Below, one piece after another: positions 22,933 to 33,731 of a DNA stretch of 64,000 nt. Every line of letters starts with the position of its first letter. The first letter of the stretch is position 1. The DNA is from Callipepla californica brunnescens (taxonomy: Eukaryota; Chordata; Aves; Galliformes; Odontophoridae): contig JALIRH010000152.1 in assembly GCA_023055505.1 (NCBI GenBank), forward strand, positions 496,001-560,000. Reading direction: 5' to 3'. Made by a program: the position numbers and the translations under genes. Below the pieces are notes generated by a model. That model was not told the DNA's origin. It did not search any database and saw only the letters and a program-made list of their open reading frames with translations.

Positions 22933-25134
22933 GACTTCATACAGATATTTTGTGCTAAGTCCGATGGATAAAGATGCAGCATGTAAGTACAAACTATCAG
23001 CAGCAGTTCATTCATGCAGTGACTGTATTTAGAAACAGGATATTTTTCAAACCACTTTAAACAAGGCTCCTCACTGGGACCACTGCGCCTGAAATCTACG
23101 CAGTATTTTTTCCAGCAAATGAGGTATGTTTGGTTTCTTGCCCAAGCCACCTGAAAGTTTGTACACACGCTTAATTTGCACGCCAATACTTTCATTAGTA
23201 TCAATGACACTACCGTGCACAATGGCCCACTGGTACTGTTGCATTACCGGGGTCAGAAACCTTCCAGGCGAGCTGACATTTAATTGCGTCTCTGATTATC
23301 AGCAAATACGTACACAGGTACACGTAGAGAGAACGGAGAATTTGAAGATAATAGGTGTGCATCGTCACCTACTGTCTGATTACAGCCTCAGAGTGCCTCC
23401 CAAGTCATGTCTGTAACGTTTTCACAAGGAAAGGGGACAGCAGACAAAGTCTTTGCTTCCTTCCAACAGTTTCAGCTCATTTCTTCAGTCCTTTCTTCAG
23501 CTCCAGAGGAAACTTCTCATAGCACTTTTTGCTGACAGCCTTCATACAAATTCATTTCTAAAATGACAGAGTAGGGAAACAGACAAAGTTTCAGTGGGAT
23601 ACTGAAGAAATAAAGGTCGTATCAAAAGTGCACAGACAAAAAATTACAACTGCACTTTCTACGTAGGCATGAAATGACTTGCAGAAGTTCTATGCGTTGT
23701 AGACTGACTGAAATACTCTGAGTGAGTTCAGTCCCTATTTACAACGTTCTCTCTTAAGACAGATCAATTTCAACAAACTTATCCCTTCAGAGTTAAACGC
23801 TGAAAAAATAAAGAATGAAAAAGGAGAAGAGTTCAGAAGACTGAACTGAAGGAAGGACGGAACAGAAAGCTGAAAGAAATGTAAATGAGTAAAGGGTGCA
23901 AGAGGAAGGACCAGGCACATTTTCTCAATGCTGCTCCTACAGCTGTTGTACCGTAACAGTTACAGCTATAGCAACATCTAGTACTGTAAAGATAACCGCC
24001 GGTAGTTCTGAAGGCATCGCACCTAGCCATTATCTTACCTGAGCATCAGCTTGGTGCTGCAAGTTGAACAAGCCAAACAGTTCACACACCATGCCTTATT
24101 CAGAGCAGACACAACTAAAGTAAGGAAGAAAAAAAAAAAAAAAAAAAAAAAAGGGGTAAATCGTTGGCATCACAAAAACATAAATATAAGTTAAGCTCAA
24201 ATGTTCCAGAGATGTGAAGAACAATTATTTGATTCTTTGTGACAGAAGGCATTTCTGGTGGGAGAGGTGACACTGCAGGAGAAAAAGAGCAGGTAAAGCA
24301 AGAAAGAGAACCACACAAGTCCCAGCACGATTACAACAAATGGGGAAAGGCATACAAAACACCGAAGAGGAAGACGACGTTTTGCAGACTACATCAGATT
24401 AGATGTTCCAATTACAGGACATGACACATTGCTTCTTTGTGCTCTTAGTCCTGTTTAACCATTACACTAATCTGTAATTTACATTCCCTACAGGAAGCCA
24501 AACTAGAAGACCGTAAGCATTGCAAGCTTCTCATCTGATAGGGCACACTAAGCTGAAATACGAAACCCAGATGTTCCAGCCTTACAAAGTTACATAAGGC
24601 TGCTTCAAGGTGCACTAAGCTTTACTTAAGCTTCCAAGTTCTTTTACTTCCTCAAGAGCTATTTCTTCACCAACTACAGATGTTAACTTTTCTTAGCCTC
24701 AGTTAATTGCGCTCCATCTTTACTGCTCTATGATTCCTGAAGTTTCTGAAATCCATCTGGGAAGGCTTTCACAGAACTCAGGCTAAAAGTTATGTCCAGA
24801 AAAAAATCACACAGTTGTTTGGCCATTACTCAAGTTCCCCCTCTACATCGCTTTCCAAAGACGCTATCATGAATCGGTTTTAACCTCTCCAGGTTACCTA
24901 TACAAATCTGCACAACCAACACTGACTCCAGAAATGAAACAGTACAGTTTGCATCACTCACTGATGTGCTTCCCCAGTACAAAGCCGTACTAAGATTCAG
25001 AACAGCAATGCGTTTCCACACAGGCCGAGTAAGAAAATACAGAACAAAGCACAGAAGACAGAAAGCAAAGTTAAACCTTTTTTTTTCCCCCCCTTAAAAA
25101 ACCTGCTGTTAGTAGATACGGTTATATTATTGTT
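22933..25134. other. Unassigned, probable intronic or downstream sequence of the pseudogene
   Basis: A 24-nt A run lies at 24129-24152. Minus-strand frames at 22911-23222 and 24830-25021 have some coding-like composition but no supported match. The RANBP2 cyclophilin domain was looked for on the minus strand and not found. Confidence 0.35.
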
Positions 25135-25320
25135 CTTGTTAAGGTCTGGCAGTTCCCTCTCCTCTGGTAAGGAGACAACTGGCTCCAAGTGGAGAGCATC
25201 ACTGCGGACCACCTCATCATCACTGCCACCTTCATCTTCATCTGCCTTACGGGCTGGCTGCACTCCAAAAACAGCTGCTCAGATGTGTTCACACATCTGA
25301 AGATTTTACCTACAATTAAG
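25135..25320 (-). pseudogene. RANBP2: RANBP2 pseudogene exon, start of RanBD4
   Basis: The minus strand reads [18 protein letters not shown], then SDDEVV and [10 protein letters not shown], matching the acidic lead-in and first strand of the last Ran-binding domain. After ELPDL the match ends and a pyrimidine-rich, A/T-rich stretch follows, so the domain is truncated. Stops occur just upstream. The acceptor side is approximate (tgtag near 25317). Confidence 0.6.
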
Positions 25321-25749
25321 AGATGAAGAGCTATAAGAAAAAACTGGAGAAGCTTTAAAAATTGCACGTGACTTCTCACAGTGACAGCTTTTTTATTCTA
25401 GTCCAAAAAACTGCTCAAGACTGAGTTTCCGTGATAGCTGTGACTCTCTGCAGATCCACTGAACTCGAGTAAGCACTCACATGGTATTTCACAGTAACCT
25501 CGTTACAGTATAAATCACACGACAGAGAGGAGCAGTGCTCTGGAGCAGTGTCATCTGAACAAACCAGAATTTGATGGACGGAAGTATTTTCATTCCCCTT
25601 CACATCTTTGCTAGATTGACACCCATGTGCTTCAAATTCGGTGTTGGTACTGCATCTGCCTGATGCAATGGCTCAATTAAACTCATCTATAAATAACGCA
25701 TACTCCAGTTTCTACACACACAAACACCAAAACATACTCCTAACTTTAC

Positions 25750-26165
25750 CGTGGGTTGACTCTGAATGCTCGGGATCACTTTTTCAGCTGACAAGTCCAC
25801 AGCTTTACCATCAGCTCCTGATAAATTCTGTGGTACGTGAGTGGTTTCAGGGGAATCTGGTTCTCCACTGCTAGACACAGACTGCACAAATACCGCTGCT
25901 GCTTGGCGGAGTACGTCGTTCTTCCTCACTTGGAGAGACTACATCAGTTGAGCTTGTAACTTCACTCTCCCAAGATTAACAAAACAGTAAGCAGATGAGT
26001 CAGGAGAGCCTAACAGCTTATCATCCTCATCGTTAACGTTACTGCTGACGCCACAGACAGACATGGAAGGAACATCCGGAGTTTCTCCTTTGCCCTTCTC
26101 AGGAGGTTTAATTTCCAAAGTAGTAACACATTAGCTCTCCAATTCGTTTTGGACCGGGGTGCCTA
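25750..26165 (-). pseudogene. RANBP2: RANBP2 pseudogene exon, E3-region/FG spacer
   Basis: The acceptor (ttggcag) is at 26166-26167 and the donor gtaaag is at 25744-25749. In order on the minus strand it reads CVTTLEIKPPEKGKGETP, MSVCGVSSNVNDEDD, EVTSSTDVVSPSEE and SSSGEPDSPETT, ending KAVDLSAEK. These align in order with the region of vertebrate RANBP2 after the internal repeat and before RanBD4. They fall in different frames and are split by stops, so at least two frameshifts exist. Confidence 0.65.
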
Positions 26166-27011
26166 CTGCCAAGAACAAAGAATTAGTGGAAAACAGCAGG
26201 TGGAAGGCAGCACAATCCTGAAATCGTTTTTGGCACATACGTTATAAAGGAACCTAACAACATCCAGAACATCTAACATTCAGATTTGAACTCTTGAAAT
26301 AGCATCATTATTTAAAAAGTCACTCACTCAGGGTAACTAGGGAACTGCACCTCTGTAACACTTTGGTTTTCCACTGCTATCAAAGAACTGCCATACAATA
26401 ACAAAGATCACAATCGTGCAACTGCCACTACTGCAAGCTTCCTTCAGCATTTACTTACATTTCCGATAGCTCCACGGATGCCACCTCTTTTTAGTACACA
26501 GAGGCTCACACCCTCAGAAAACAACCCTTGCTTATAGAGCTATCTATCCGGACTGTGTTACAGAACACTGATGTTTGAGGCACAGCCAAGAGAACCATAA
26601 GCACGTAGGCAAGCACATTCAGTCTTCTGCATGTGTGTCTTTAACAGTAAAAACCATAGAGCTGTATTTTAAAACACAGTACTTTGAAAAAGAACACTTG
26701 GCATTAACTCCTAGAATCTAAGTCAACTATCTGCAGAAGTAGCAAACGTTCACAGAGAGAGTTTTTCCACGTCCCAGCCTTTCAAAGCATCTCGCAAAGC
26801 TCAGCTCTACCCAGACAAAAGAAAGACAGAAGTCTCAGGGTAGGAAAACAGTTTGATGTCCTTGGTTTGAGGCCCTCCAAAATGTAGGTCAGCATTTCTA
26901 AAACTATCCATCTCAGGAAACAGCAAGTCAGCCTCGCGGCCCAAGCGCCCTCCAGATTTGAAGATTAAACTTCAGCATCTCACAAATTAACTACTGTGTT
27001 TCCAGACGCAC

Positions 27012-27089
27012 CTTGCCATTTCCTTGTTTCTTTCTCATCACTGGGTTAACATCTTCTAAGTTTCTTAGTTGTTGCTTCATTGTCTTCAT
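27012..27089 (-). pseudogene. RANBP2: RANBP2 pseudogene short exon
   Basis: The acceptor gtatttcag is at 27090-27091 and the donor gtgcgt at 27006-27011. The minus strand reads DEDNEATTKKLRRC, then a stop, then PSDEKETRKWQ, which lines up with the acidic DDEDFETAVKKL segment of the family. It is short, so the call depends mainly on position between the flanking RANBP2 exons. Confidence 0.45.
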
Positions 27090-28694
27090 CTGAAATACAG
27101 GAAACAAGCGGGAGTTCTCAGAATTCTCCACACACAGACACAAGTCCAAGTTTGGTAAGCCCTTCAGACTCACAAGCCTGGCCACGCACGCAAGACTTCC
27201 ACGTATGTTTGAAGAACTTTACACATCAGCAAGTAAGCTTCCAATTCTTATCAACGTACAGGTGCTTTATTACACTACTGACACTTTCTCTGCCTACGTT
27301 TATTTATGGCACAGGTTTCACCTTTTCAGAAAACAAGCACCTTGTCCGTTTGAGTTAAGAGTCCCACAAAGCAGATTTGGAAAGGGAGACGGAAGGTTGT
27401 TGGCCAAAGGGAAGATGACAATTTTTACCACTCTCAGTAGTATCAGTGCCTGTTGGTTCTACTCATACTAGCAGCACCAGCTCCCCATTGCCCACGTCAC
27501 AAGGCTGAATTATTACTGCAGTCGCTAAAAACACATTTGAAGCTTATGTATTTTCTAGCTGTCCACTGGAAAAACAGTCACAGTTACAGAATGCTAGAAC
27601 AGACAAAAGTTACCAACCGTGCTAAGATGGAACAAGTTCTAACCTGCATACCCAGCTACGTCCTATCCTGCTGCCTTTGAAATTCACATTGCAGGTCAGG
27701 ATCAGGTCAGCATTTTTATAGTGGTACGAGGATTACTTGTGTCCTTACACTAAACAAAACACGGATATAGACAAGAGGTACAGACATAGAGGTATCACCT
27801 ACGGAGGAAAAGTACAATCCACCCCTGAAAAAGAGAGTCACAGAATTAAAGCTGTCTGCAGTCGTGTGTGCTATTGCAGAGCTTCGAGCGTTTCTCATTC
27901 CAGATGATATCAAATAGCAACAGAACAGAACTTATTTCAAGTTACTCCTGGGAAGCCTATGCTTTTTACTGACTAATCTCAACTTTTTGCCATAACAGCA
28001 GTTACTGAAATTTGTTCTAGAAGAAATCTTTTAGTTCCATGCTACCAAAGCAGCGAAAATACTGCTCTCAGCTTTCTGAAATTTAACTAGCTTTCCCAGC
28101 AAGGAGAAATATCACTACTGATGTTATGACACAGCTTTTTCTCCTCCCTTCTTTAACACAAAGTCGCTAGTTTGACACAAGCAGAACTGGCACATTTCAC
28201 TTGGTGATGCAGTCCTGCAATGGGAGGAAGCAGCACATGAAGTCCTCTATCAGTAAAATCCAGCCAACTAAGCCACTGGTTGTGCATCTGAAACTGCACA
28301 GACCACTCACCCACTACTTCAAGTAAATGTACCGAGCATAGTTTCAGAATACCCATCCACCCAGTCACAGGGATAATTCAAGCCTCAGCTTAGGCACGAG
28401 TGCTGTTTTTGTCATTCACCAGTCAGAGTGAAGCCTCTGCACGTTTGCTACCAGTTCAAGCCAAAAAATGCGCTTCAAGCACTCAACCCTGACATTTTAA
28501 CCATCGCTTCCATAAAGATCCCCAAGTCCTGCCTGCAATTCTCCATCTCACTCAAAGGTAACACAGGATCCTGCATAACGCAGGCTTGTATTTTTACGTG
28601 TAAGTAACTACCACTTAATATTCACTCAGGTTGCAACTCTGGAATTTGAATAATATCCTACATGCATTAGAACTGAAAGAAACAACACGTTAAG

Positions 28695-28696
<2 letters not shown>

Positions 28697-28725
<29 letters not shown>
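28697..28725. repeat. Poly(A) tract
   Basis: A run of about 29 A on +, downstream (on the minus strand) of the large pseudogene exon. Such runs are prone to length error. Confidence 0.8.
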
Positions 28726-28727
<2 letters not shown>

Positions 28728-28803
28728 AATGCAGCCAGCATTAGTGGCTGACTGACTAGTGAGGCACACACTTGGATACATTATGAGTTCAATTAACACT
28801 CAC

Positions 28804-29752
28804 CTTTTTCCAGAACTTTAAATGAGAAGTTGGAGGGCCCATCCAGTCCTGAAGGGGCCGAGTTGGATGCCTTGCTGCCTGAAGGTTTCCGAGATGCGCT
28901 AGAGCTTTTTGGGAGTTCAGCCACCCCCATTTCTTTCTGCTCTGCTTTCTGAAATGTCAGGATACTGTCTCTGCTTTTTCCTGGAGGTTTAAAGCTGAAC
29001 CCAAAGAGGGAACCGGTGCCTGAAGTATTTCCAACTTTGAACATCTCTGACTTTTCAGCACTGAAAATGCTCCTGACAGACTCAGATCTGAATACAAACT
29101 TTGGAGGAGAAACCACTGTCTCTGTTGGCCTTCCACAGGTGCTCGATACATCTAAAGCTTCTACAGTGGCACTGGAAGCATCATCTCCATGGCTGAGGCC
29201 AGTTCTTTCCCTAGTTGTTGAATCCAGTACAGCTACCGTTTTCTTACCACACAGAGATTCTTTTTCCGTATTCGTACAAGAAAAATGAAGCATTATCTAG
29301 GTAACTTTCTCTGCAGCTTGCCTTGCATCACCAAAAGCTTGCCTAAATGAGTGTGCAACATCCTATGCTTTCAAGAGATGCTCCACTCTGGCTCTGCTTG
29401 GCAGGAGAACTGGATGGACTCGAGGCAGATTGTAAGCTGCAGGCTGCAAACTCTCCAATTCGAGACAGACTTTTCCTTACAGGGCTACTTGCAAGAGGTA
29501 ATGCGTATACACAGCCACTTAAACTTGCTTCTTCACGCAACTCATGCTCACTCCGTTCCAGAGCAGGTGCAGTATCTTCACCATGCGGCTTTATCACCGA
29601 ATCAGAAGTACCACTGGCACAAACAGAGCCTGTAGTTTCTTCTTCTGCTGGTTTTGTCCTGGCATCTGTCACAGACGTTTCAAGGTCTTTAAAGCCACAC
29701 TTTGTTTCTTCTGCTTTCTGTGAAAGCTGAGCTGTCCTGCAGTATCAAGTTT
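28804..29752 (-). pseudogene. RANBP2: RANBP2 large exon, second section (inverted)
   Basis: On the minus strand it starts next to the CR1-B 3' end with KLDTAG. A frameshift leads to AQLSQKAEETKCGFKDLE, then TDARTKPAEEETTGSVCASG and PLASSPVRKSLSRIGEF. RanBD3 is missing: at about 29355 the sequence jumps to its last helix (SFRQAFGDARQAAEK), followed by a stop, then [36 protein letters not shown] and [10 protein letters not shown]. The exon ends at a gtgagt donor (28798-28803). It is the direct continuation of the exon that breaks off at 15182 on the other strand. Confidence 0.85.
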
Positions 29753-29845
29753 ATAGATAGATTCATAGATTCATTAGATTGGAAAGGACCTACAAGATCA
29801 TCTAGTCCAACCATCCTCACACCACCATCCCTACCAACCAAACTA

Positions 29846-31801
29846 CTAAATCAAATCCCTCAGCACCTCATCTAAACGCTTCTTGAACAGCGCTAGGGAT
29901 GGTGCCTCAACCACCTCCCTAGGCAGGCCATTCCAGTGCCGGACCACTCTCTCAGAGAAAAAATTTTTCCTCAAGTCTAATCTAAATCTTCCCCGGCACA
30001 ACTTGTGGCCATTCCCTCTTGTCCTGTCATTAGTTACCTGGGAGAAGAGGCCGACCCCCTCCTTACCACAGCCTCCCTTCAGGAAGTGGTAGAGTGCAGT
30101 GAGGTCTCCTCTAAGCCTCCTTTTCCCCAAACTAAACAATCCCAGCTCCCACAGCCGCTCCTCGTAAGACTTGTGCTCCAGACCCCTCACCAGTTTTGTT
30201 GCCCTTCTCTGAACACGCTCCAGGGCCTCAACGTCTTTCTTGTAGTGAGGGGCCCAAAACTGAACGCAGTACTCGAGGTACGGCCGCACCAGAGCTGAGT
30301 ACAGGGGGATGATCACCTCCCTGCTCCTGCTGGCCACACTATTCCTAATACAGGCCAGGATGCCATTGGCCTTCTTGGCCACCTGGGCACACTGCCGGCT
30401 CATATTGAGCCGAGCATCAACCAACACCCCCAGGTCCTTTTCCTCTATACACTCCTCAAGCCATTCTGCCCCAAGCCTATAGCATTGCATGGGGTTATTG
30501 TGGCCAAAGTGCAGGACCCGGCACTTGGCCTTATTGAACCTCATCCCATTGACCTCAGCCCAACTGTCTAGCCTATCCAGATCCCGCTGAAGGGCCTCCC
30601 TACCCTCAGGCAGATCGACACATCCTCCCAACTTGGTGTCATCCGCAAACTTGCTGAGGGTACACTCAATCCCCTCATCCAGGTCATCAATAAAGATATT
30701 AAACAAGACGGGCCCCAATACCGACCCTTGGGGGACACCACTCGTGACAGGACGCCAGCTGGACTTGAATCCATTAACCACTACCCGCTGGGCACGGCCC
30801 TCTAGCCAATTCTCAACCCAGAGAAGAGGGAACCTGTCCACACCATGGGCTGCCAGCTTCTGCAGGAGAATACTGTGGGAGACAGTGTCAAAGGCTTTGC
30901 TGAAGTCCAGGTAGACTACATCAACAGCCTTTCCCTCATCTACCAGTCTGGTCACCCAGTCGTAGAAGGAGATGAGGTTGGACAAGCACGACCTGCCCTT
31001 TGTGAACCCGTGCTGGCTGGGTCTGATCCCCTGATTGCCACGCACGTGCCGTGTGATCTCCCTCAAGATCAATTGCTCCATAACTTTCCCTGATACCGAG
31101 GTCAGGCTGACAGGCCTGTAGTTCCCCGGATCTTCCTTACGGCCTTTCCTGTAGATGGGAGTCACATCGGCAAGCCTCCAATCTTGCAGGACCTCTCCAG
31201 ATGACCAGGAATGCTGATAGATGGCAGAAAGCGGCTTGGTAATCACCTCTGCCAGCTCCCTTAGCACCCTTGGGTGGATCCCATCTGGCCCCATGGACTT
31301 GTGGCAGTTCAAATGGAGGAGCAGGTCTCTGACTGTCTCTGCTAGGATCACAGGGGGTGTATGATGCGCTTCGTCCCAGACTTCCAGGTCAGGGCGAGAA
31401 GTATCCTGAGGATAACTGGTCTGTCTATTAAAGACAGACGTGAAGAAGGCATTGAGAACCTCAGCCTTTTCCTTATCCTCTGTGGTTACATTCCCTGCCG
31501 CATCAAGTAAAGCAGGGAAATTCTCCTTAGTTCTTCTTTTACTGTTAATATATTTATAAAAGGATTTTTTGTTCTCCTTTACTGCAGTAGCCAGTCTAAG
31601 TTCAAGCTGGGCTTTTGCATTTCTAACTTCCTGCCTGCAAATCTTGGCAAGTTCCCTGTAGTCTCCCCAAGTAGTCTGTCCCATCTTCCAGAGGGCATAG
31701 ACTCTCTTTTTCTCCCGGAGTCTCAACAAAAGATCCCGGTTCATCCACACTGGCCTTTTTCCCCTCCAGCTTGACTTACGGGACTCAGGGACAGCCTGCA
31801 C
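29846..31801 (-). CDS. CR1-B reverse transcriptase frame
   Basis: 651 codons, open throughout, with the same RT motifs as copy A ([20 protein letters not shown]). It follows the shared TAG without an ATG of its own. Only a handful of residues differ from copy A. Confidence 0.8.
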   Translation of the reverse strand: MQAVPESRKSSWRGKRPVWMNRDLLLRLREKKRVYALWKMGQTTWGDYRELAKICRQEVRNAKAQLELRLATAVKENKKSFYKYINSKRRTKENFPALLDAAGNVTTEDKEKAEVLNAFFTSVFNRQTSYPQDTSRPDLEVWDEAHHTPPVILAETVRDLLLHLNCHKSMGPDGIHPRVLRELAEVITKPLSAIYQHSWSSGEVLQDWRLADVTPIYRKGRKEDPGNYRPVSLTSVSGKVMEQLILREITRHVRGNQGIRPSQHGFTKGRSCLSNLISFYDWVTRLVDEGKAVDVVYLDFSKAFDTVSHSILLQKLAAHGVDRFPLLWVENWLEGRAQRVVVNGFKSSWRPVTSGVPQGSVLGPVLFNIFIDDLDEGIECTLSKFADDTKLGGCVDLPEGREALQRDLDRLDSWAEVNGMRFNKAKCRVLHFGHNNPMQCYRLGAEWLEECIEEKDLGVLVDARLNMSRQCAQVAKKANGILACIRNSVASRSREVIIPLYSALVRPYLEYCVQFWAPHYKKDVEALERVQRRATKLVRGLEHKSYEERLWELGLFSLGKRRLRGDLTALYHFLKGGCGKEGVGLFSQVTNDRTRGNGHKLCRGRFRLDLRKNFFSERVVRHWNGLPREVVEAPSLALFKKRLDEVLRDLI

Positions 31802-32527
31802 CTATGCCTTTAAGATTTCCATCTTGAGGAGGACCCAGGCTTCCTGGACCCCTTTACCCCTCAGGAGCGAGTCCCAAGGGACCCTTGCAACAAGCGTCCT
31901 GAACAGGTCAAAGTCTGCCCTCCGGAAGTCCAAGGTAGCAGTTTTGCTAGTCACCCTCTTGATGTCACCAAGAATAGCAAACTCTACCATTTCATGGCCA
32001 CTCTGGCCAAGACGATCCCCAACCTTCACATCTCCTACTAGTCCTTCTCTGTTAGTGAAGAGCAGGTCTAGCAGGGCACCTCCCCTGATAGGTTCTTGCA
32101 CCAGCTGTGTCAGGAAGCAATCTTCCACACACTCCAGAAATCTCATGGACTGCTTCCTCTGTGCAGAATTATATTTCCAGCATATATCAGGGAAGTTGAA
32201 GTCCCCCATGAGAACTAGCGCTGGCCATCGTGCAACATCTACTAGTTGCTTGTAGAACACCTCATCTATCTCTTCATCTTGGCTAGGCGGTCTGTAACAG
32301 AGCCCCACCACGATGTCACTCCTACAGACCATCCCCCTGATCCTTACCCACAGACACTCCACTTGGTCATTTCCAACCTCAAGCTCTTCAACATCAAGAC
32401 ACTCTTTGATATAGAGAGCTATGCCACCACCCTTTTTTCCCCCGCCTATCCCTTCTGAAGAGCTTGTAGCCATCCATCCCAGTACTCCAGTCATGGGAGG
32501 GGTCCCACCATGTTTCTGTAATAGCAA
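31802..32527 (-). CDS. CR1-B endonuclease fragment frame
   Basis: Carries KKGGGIALYIKECLDVEE, MGDFNFPDICW and the SGH variant, up to the shared TAG at 31802-31804. It is separated from the ORF1 frame by a 1-nt insertion in a G run at about 32440. Confidence 0.7.
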   Translation of the reverse strand: MLLQKHGGTPPMTGVLGWMATSSSEGIGGGKKGGGIALYIKECLDVEELEVGNDQVECLWVRIRGMVCRSDIVVGLCYRPPSQDEEIDEVFYKQLVDVARWPALVLMGDFNFPDICWKYNSAQRKQSMRFLECVEDCFLTQLVQEPIRGGALLDLLFTNREGLVGDVKVGDRLGQSGHEMVEFAILGDIKRVTSKTATLDFRRADFDLFRTLVARVPWDSLLRGKGVQEAWVLLKMEILKA

Positions 32528-33224
32528 TAGTTATGTCTCTAACCCGGGCCCCAGGGAGACAGCACACTTCCCTACGGCACGGGTCTGGTCTGCAAATGGG
32601 GCCCTCAGTACCCCTGAGAAGGGAGCCACCCACCACGATCACCTTTCTTTCCTTCTTGGCAGCGGCAGTCTCAATGCACGGAGTCGACTGCCTTGCCATT
32701 GGTGACTTCTTGGGAGAATCTTCCCGCTCCTCCCCCCTTATTTCTCCTTCAACATCCAACACTGCAAACCTATTGTTTAGAGGGACTTGAGGAGACGATG
32801 TAGGCAGAGGGGGAGATCGCCTACAGTACCGAGCTGGGACTCTCTGCCAGCCCTCCCCACCCCTCAGATACCCCCCCTCAACCTGACGGGGGCAGGTCAG
32901 GGAGTCCACCACCAAATTCGGGGGATCACCCGGGTGCCTTTCTCTCTGGCACTCGAGGGAGCTACTCCACCAGTCAATTTCCTGCTCGCAGTCCCTGATG
33001 GCCCTCAGTCTCTCAACCTCCTCTTTCAGTTCTATCACCATGCTAAGCAGATCTTCAACCTGTTCACACCTCATGCAGGAGATCTGCTTACCATCCTCCT
33101 CCAGCAGCAGCAGGCTCTGGCACTCACTGCAACCAGAGACCTGTGTAGCCACATTTCTAGGCAGACCTTCTGTCTGGGTCGCCACCATCTTTTTACGGCA
33201 AGCCCTCTGTCTGGTAGAGACCAT
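32394..33224 (-). CDS. CR1-B ORF1-like frame, frameshifted
   Basis: 276 codons starting MVSTRQRACRKKMVATQTEG, with the Cys-rich and coiled-coil parts as in copy A. It passes into the endonuclease remnant (ITETWWDPSHDW) and then leaves frame at the extra G (RRGKKGWW). Confidence 0.75.
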   Translation of the reverse strand: MVSTRQRACRKKMVATQTEGLPRNVATQVSGCSECQSLLLLEEDGKQISCMRCEQVEDLLSMVIELKEEVERLRAIRDCEQEIDWWSSSLECQRERHPGDPPNLVVDSLTCPRQVEGGYLRGGEGWQRVPARYCRRSPPLPTSSPQVPLNNRFAVLDVEGEIRGEEREDSPKKSPMARQSTPCIETAAAKKERKVIVVGGSLLRGTEGPICRPDPCRREVCCLPGARVRDITIAITETWWDPSHDWSTGMDGYKLFRRDRRGKKGWWHSSLYQRVS

Positions 33225-33731
33225 GGTACAGAAATAAGAATAATAAATAAAAAAGAATAAATAAATATATACGTATGAATGATGATAATAAGATAAATAA
33301 AAATGAAATAAACAAAAAAGTAGAACACAACTGTGAGAACACAGACACCAGTAATAAATAGGATGATTTCACAAGAGAGGAGGAATAGAAATCCTACACC
33401 CTACTACACAAGCTCCCACACTTAGCACCTAGCTTCAGTATAATAGAGAGGAGTGATACTCACAGGTAGTTAGCTCCTCCTTGTGTCTGGTGTTGACGTG
33501 TTGCTGCCCTCCCTGAGGCCTTTTCAGAGCTGAAGGTGTGGGCGGGGATGCCGTTTCCCGGGCAACGCCTACGCCACGTCAGCCTCTCGTGAGAGAGCTG
33601 CCGAGAGCTGAAGGGACTGCCCGCTCTCCCTCGGTTCCCCTGTGACAGAAACCTCCCGAAAAACCCCTCTTCACCTCAAAATTTGTCACTGCAGCTCCAG
33701 TTGTGCCGATCCAAAGCGGTAGAACTCGAGG

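Larger units (their letters stand above)
19158..29752. other. Inverted segment between the two CR1 copies
   Basis: Everything between the CR1 3' ends lies reversed relative to the RANBP2 pseudogene. The last host codons before CR1-A (VPVRTSP) continue, after the 3' end of CR1-B on the minus strand, with KLDTAGQ and AEETKCGFKDLETSV, the next residues of the vertebrate protein. Flipping the segment restores one exon interrupted by one CR1. The alternative is an assembly error across the two 4-kb repeats. Confidence 0.7.
29753..33731 (-). mobile_element. CR1 LINE copy B, near full length
   Basis: Inverted counterpart of 15183-19157 with the same 5' start and 3' tail. Differences by eye are few: single substitutions (for example His to Tyr and Ile to Val in the RT C-terminal region) and one extra G near 32440 that shifts the frame. 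Its 5' flank (33732 on) is unrelated to the flank of copy A. Its 3' flank is RANBP2 exon. Confidence 0.9.

Noticed and set aside
22911..23222. Minus-strand frame as the RANBP2 cyclophilin domain
   Set aside because: None of the cyclophilin motifs (FHRVIP, GPGLLSMAN) is present.
24830..25021. Minus-strand frame as the rest of RanBD4
   Set aside because: Only scattered residues agree (ALYW, SVSDAN); not enough to call.
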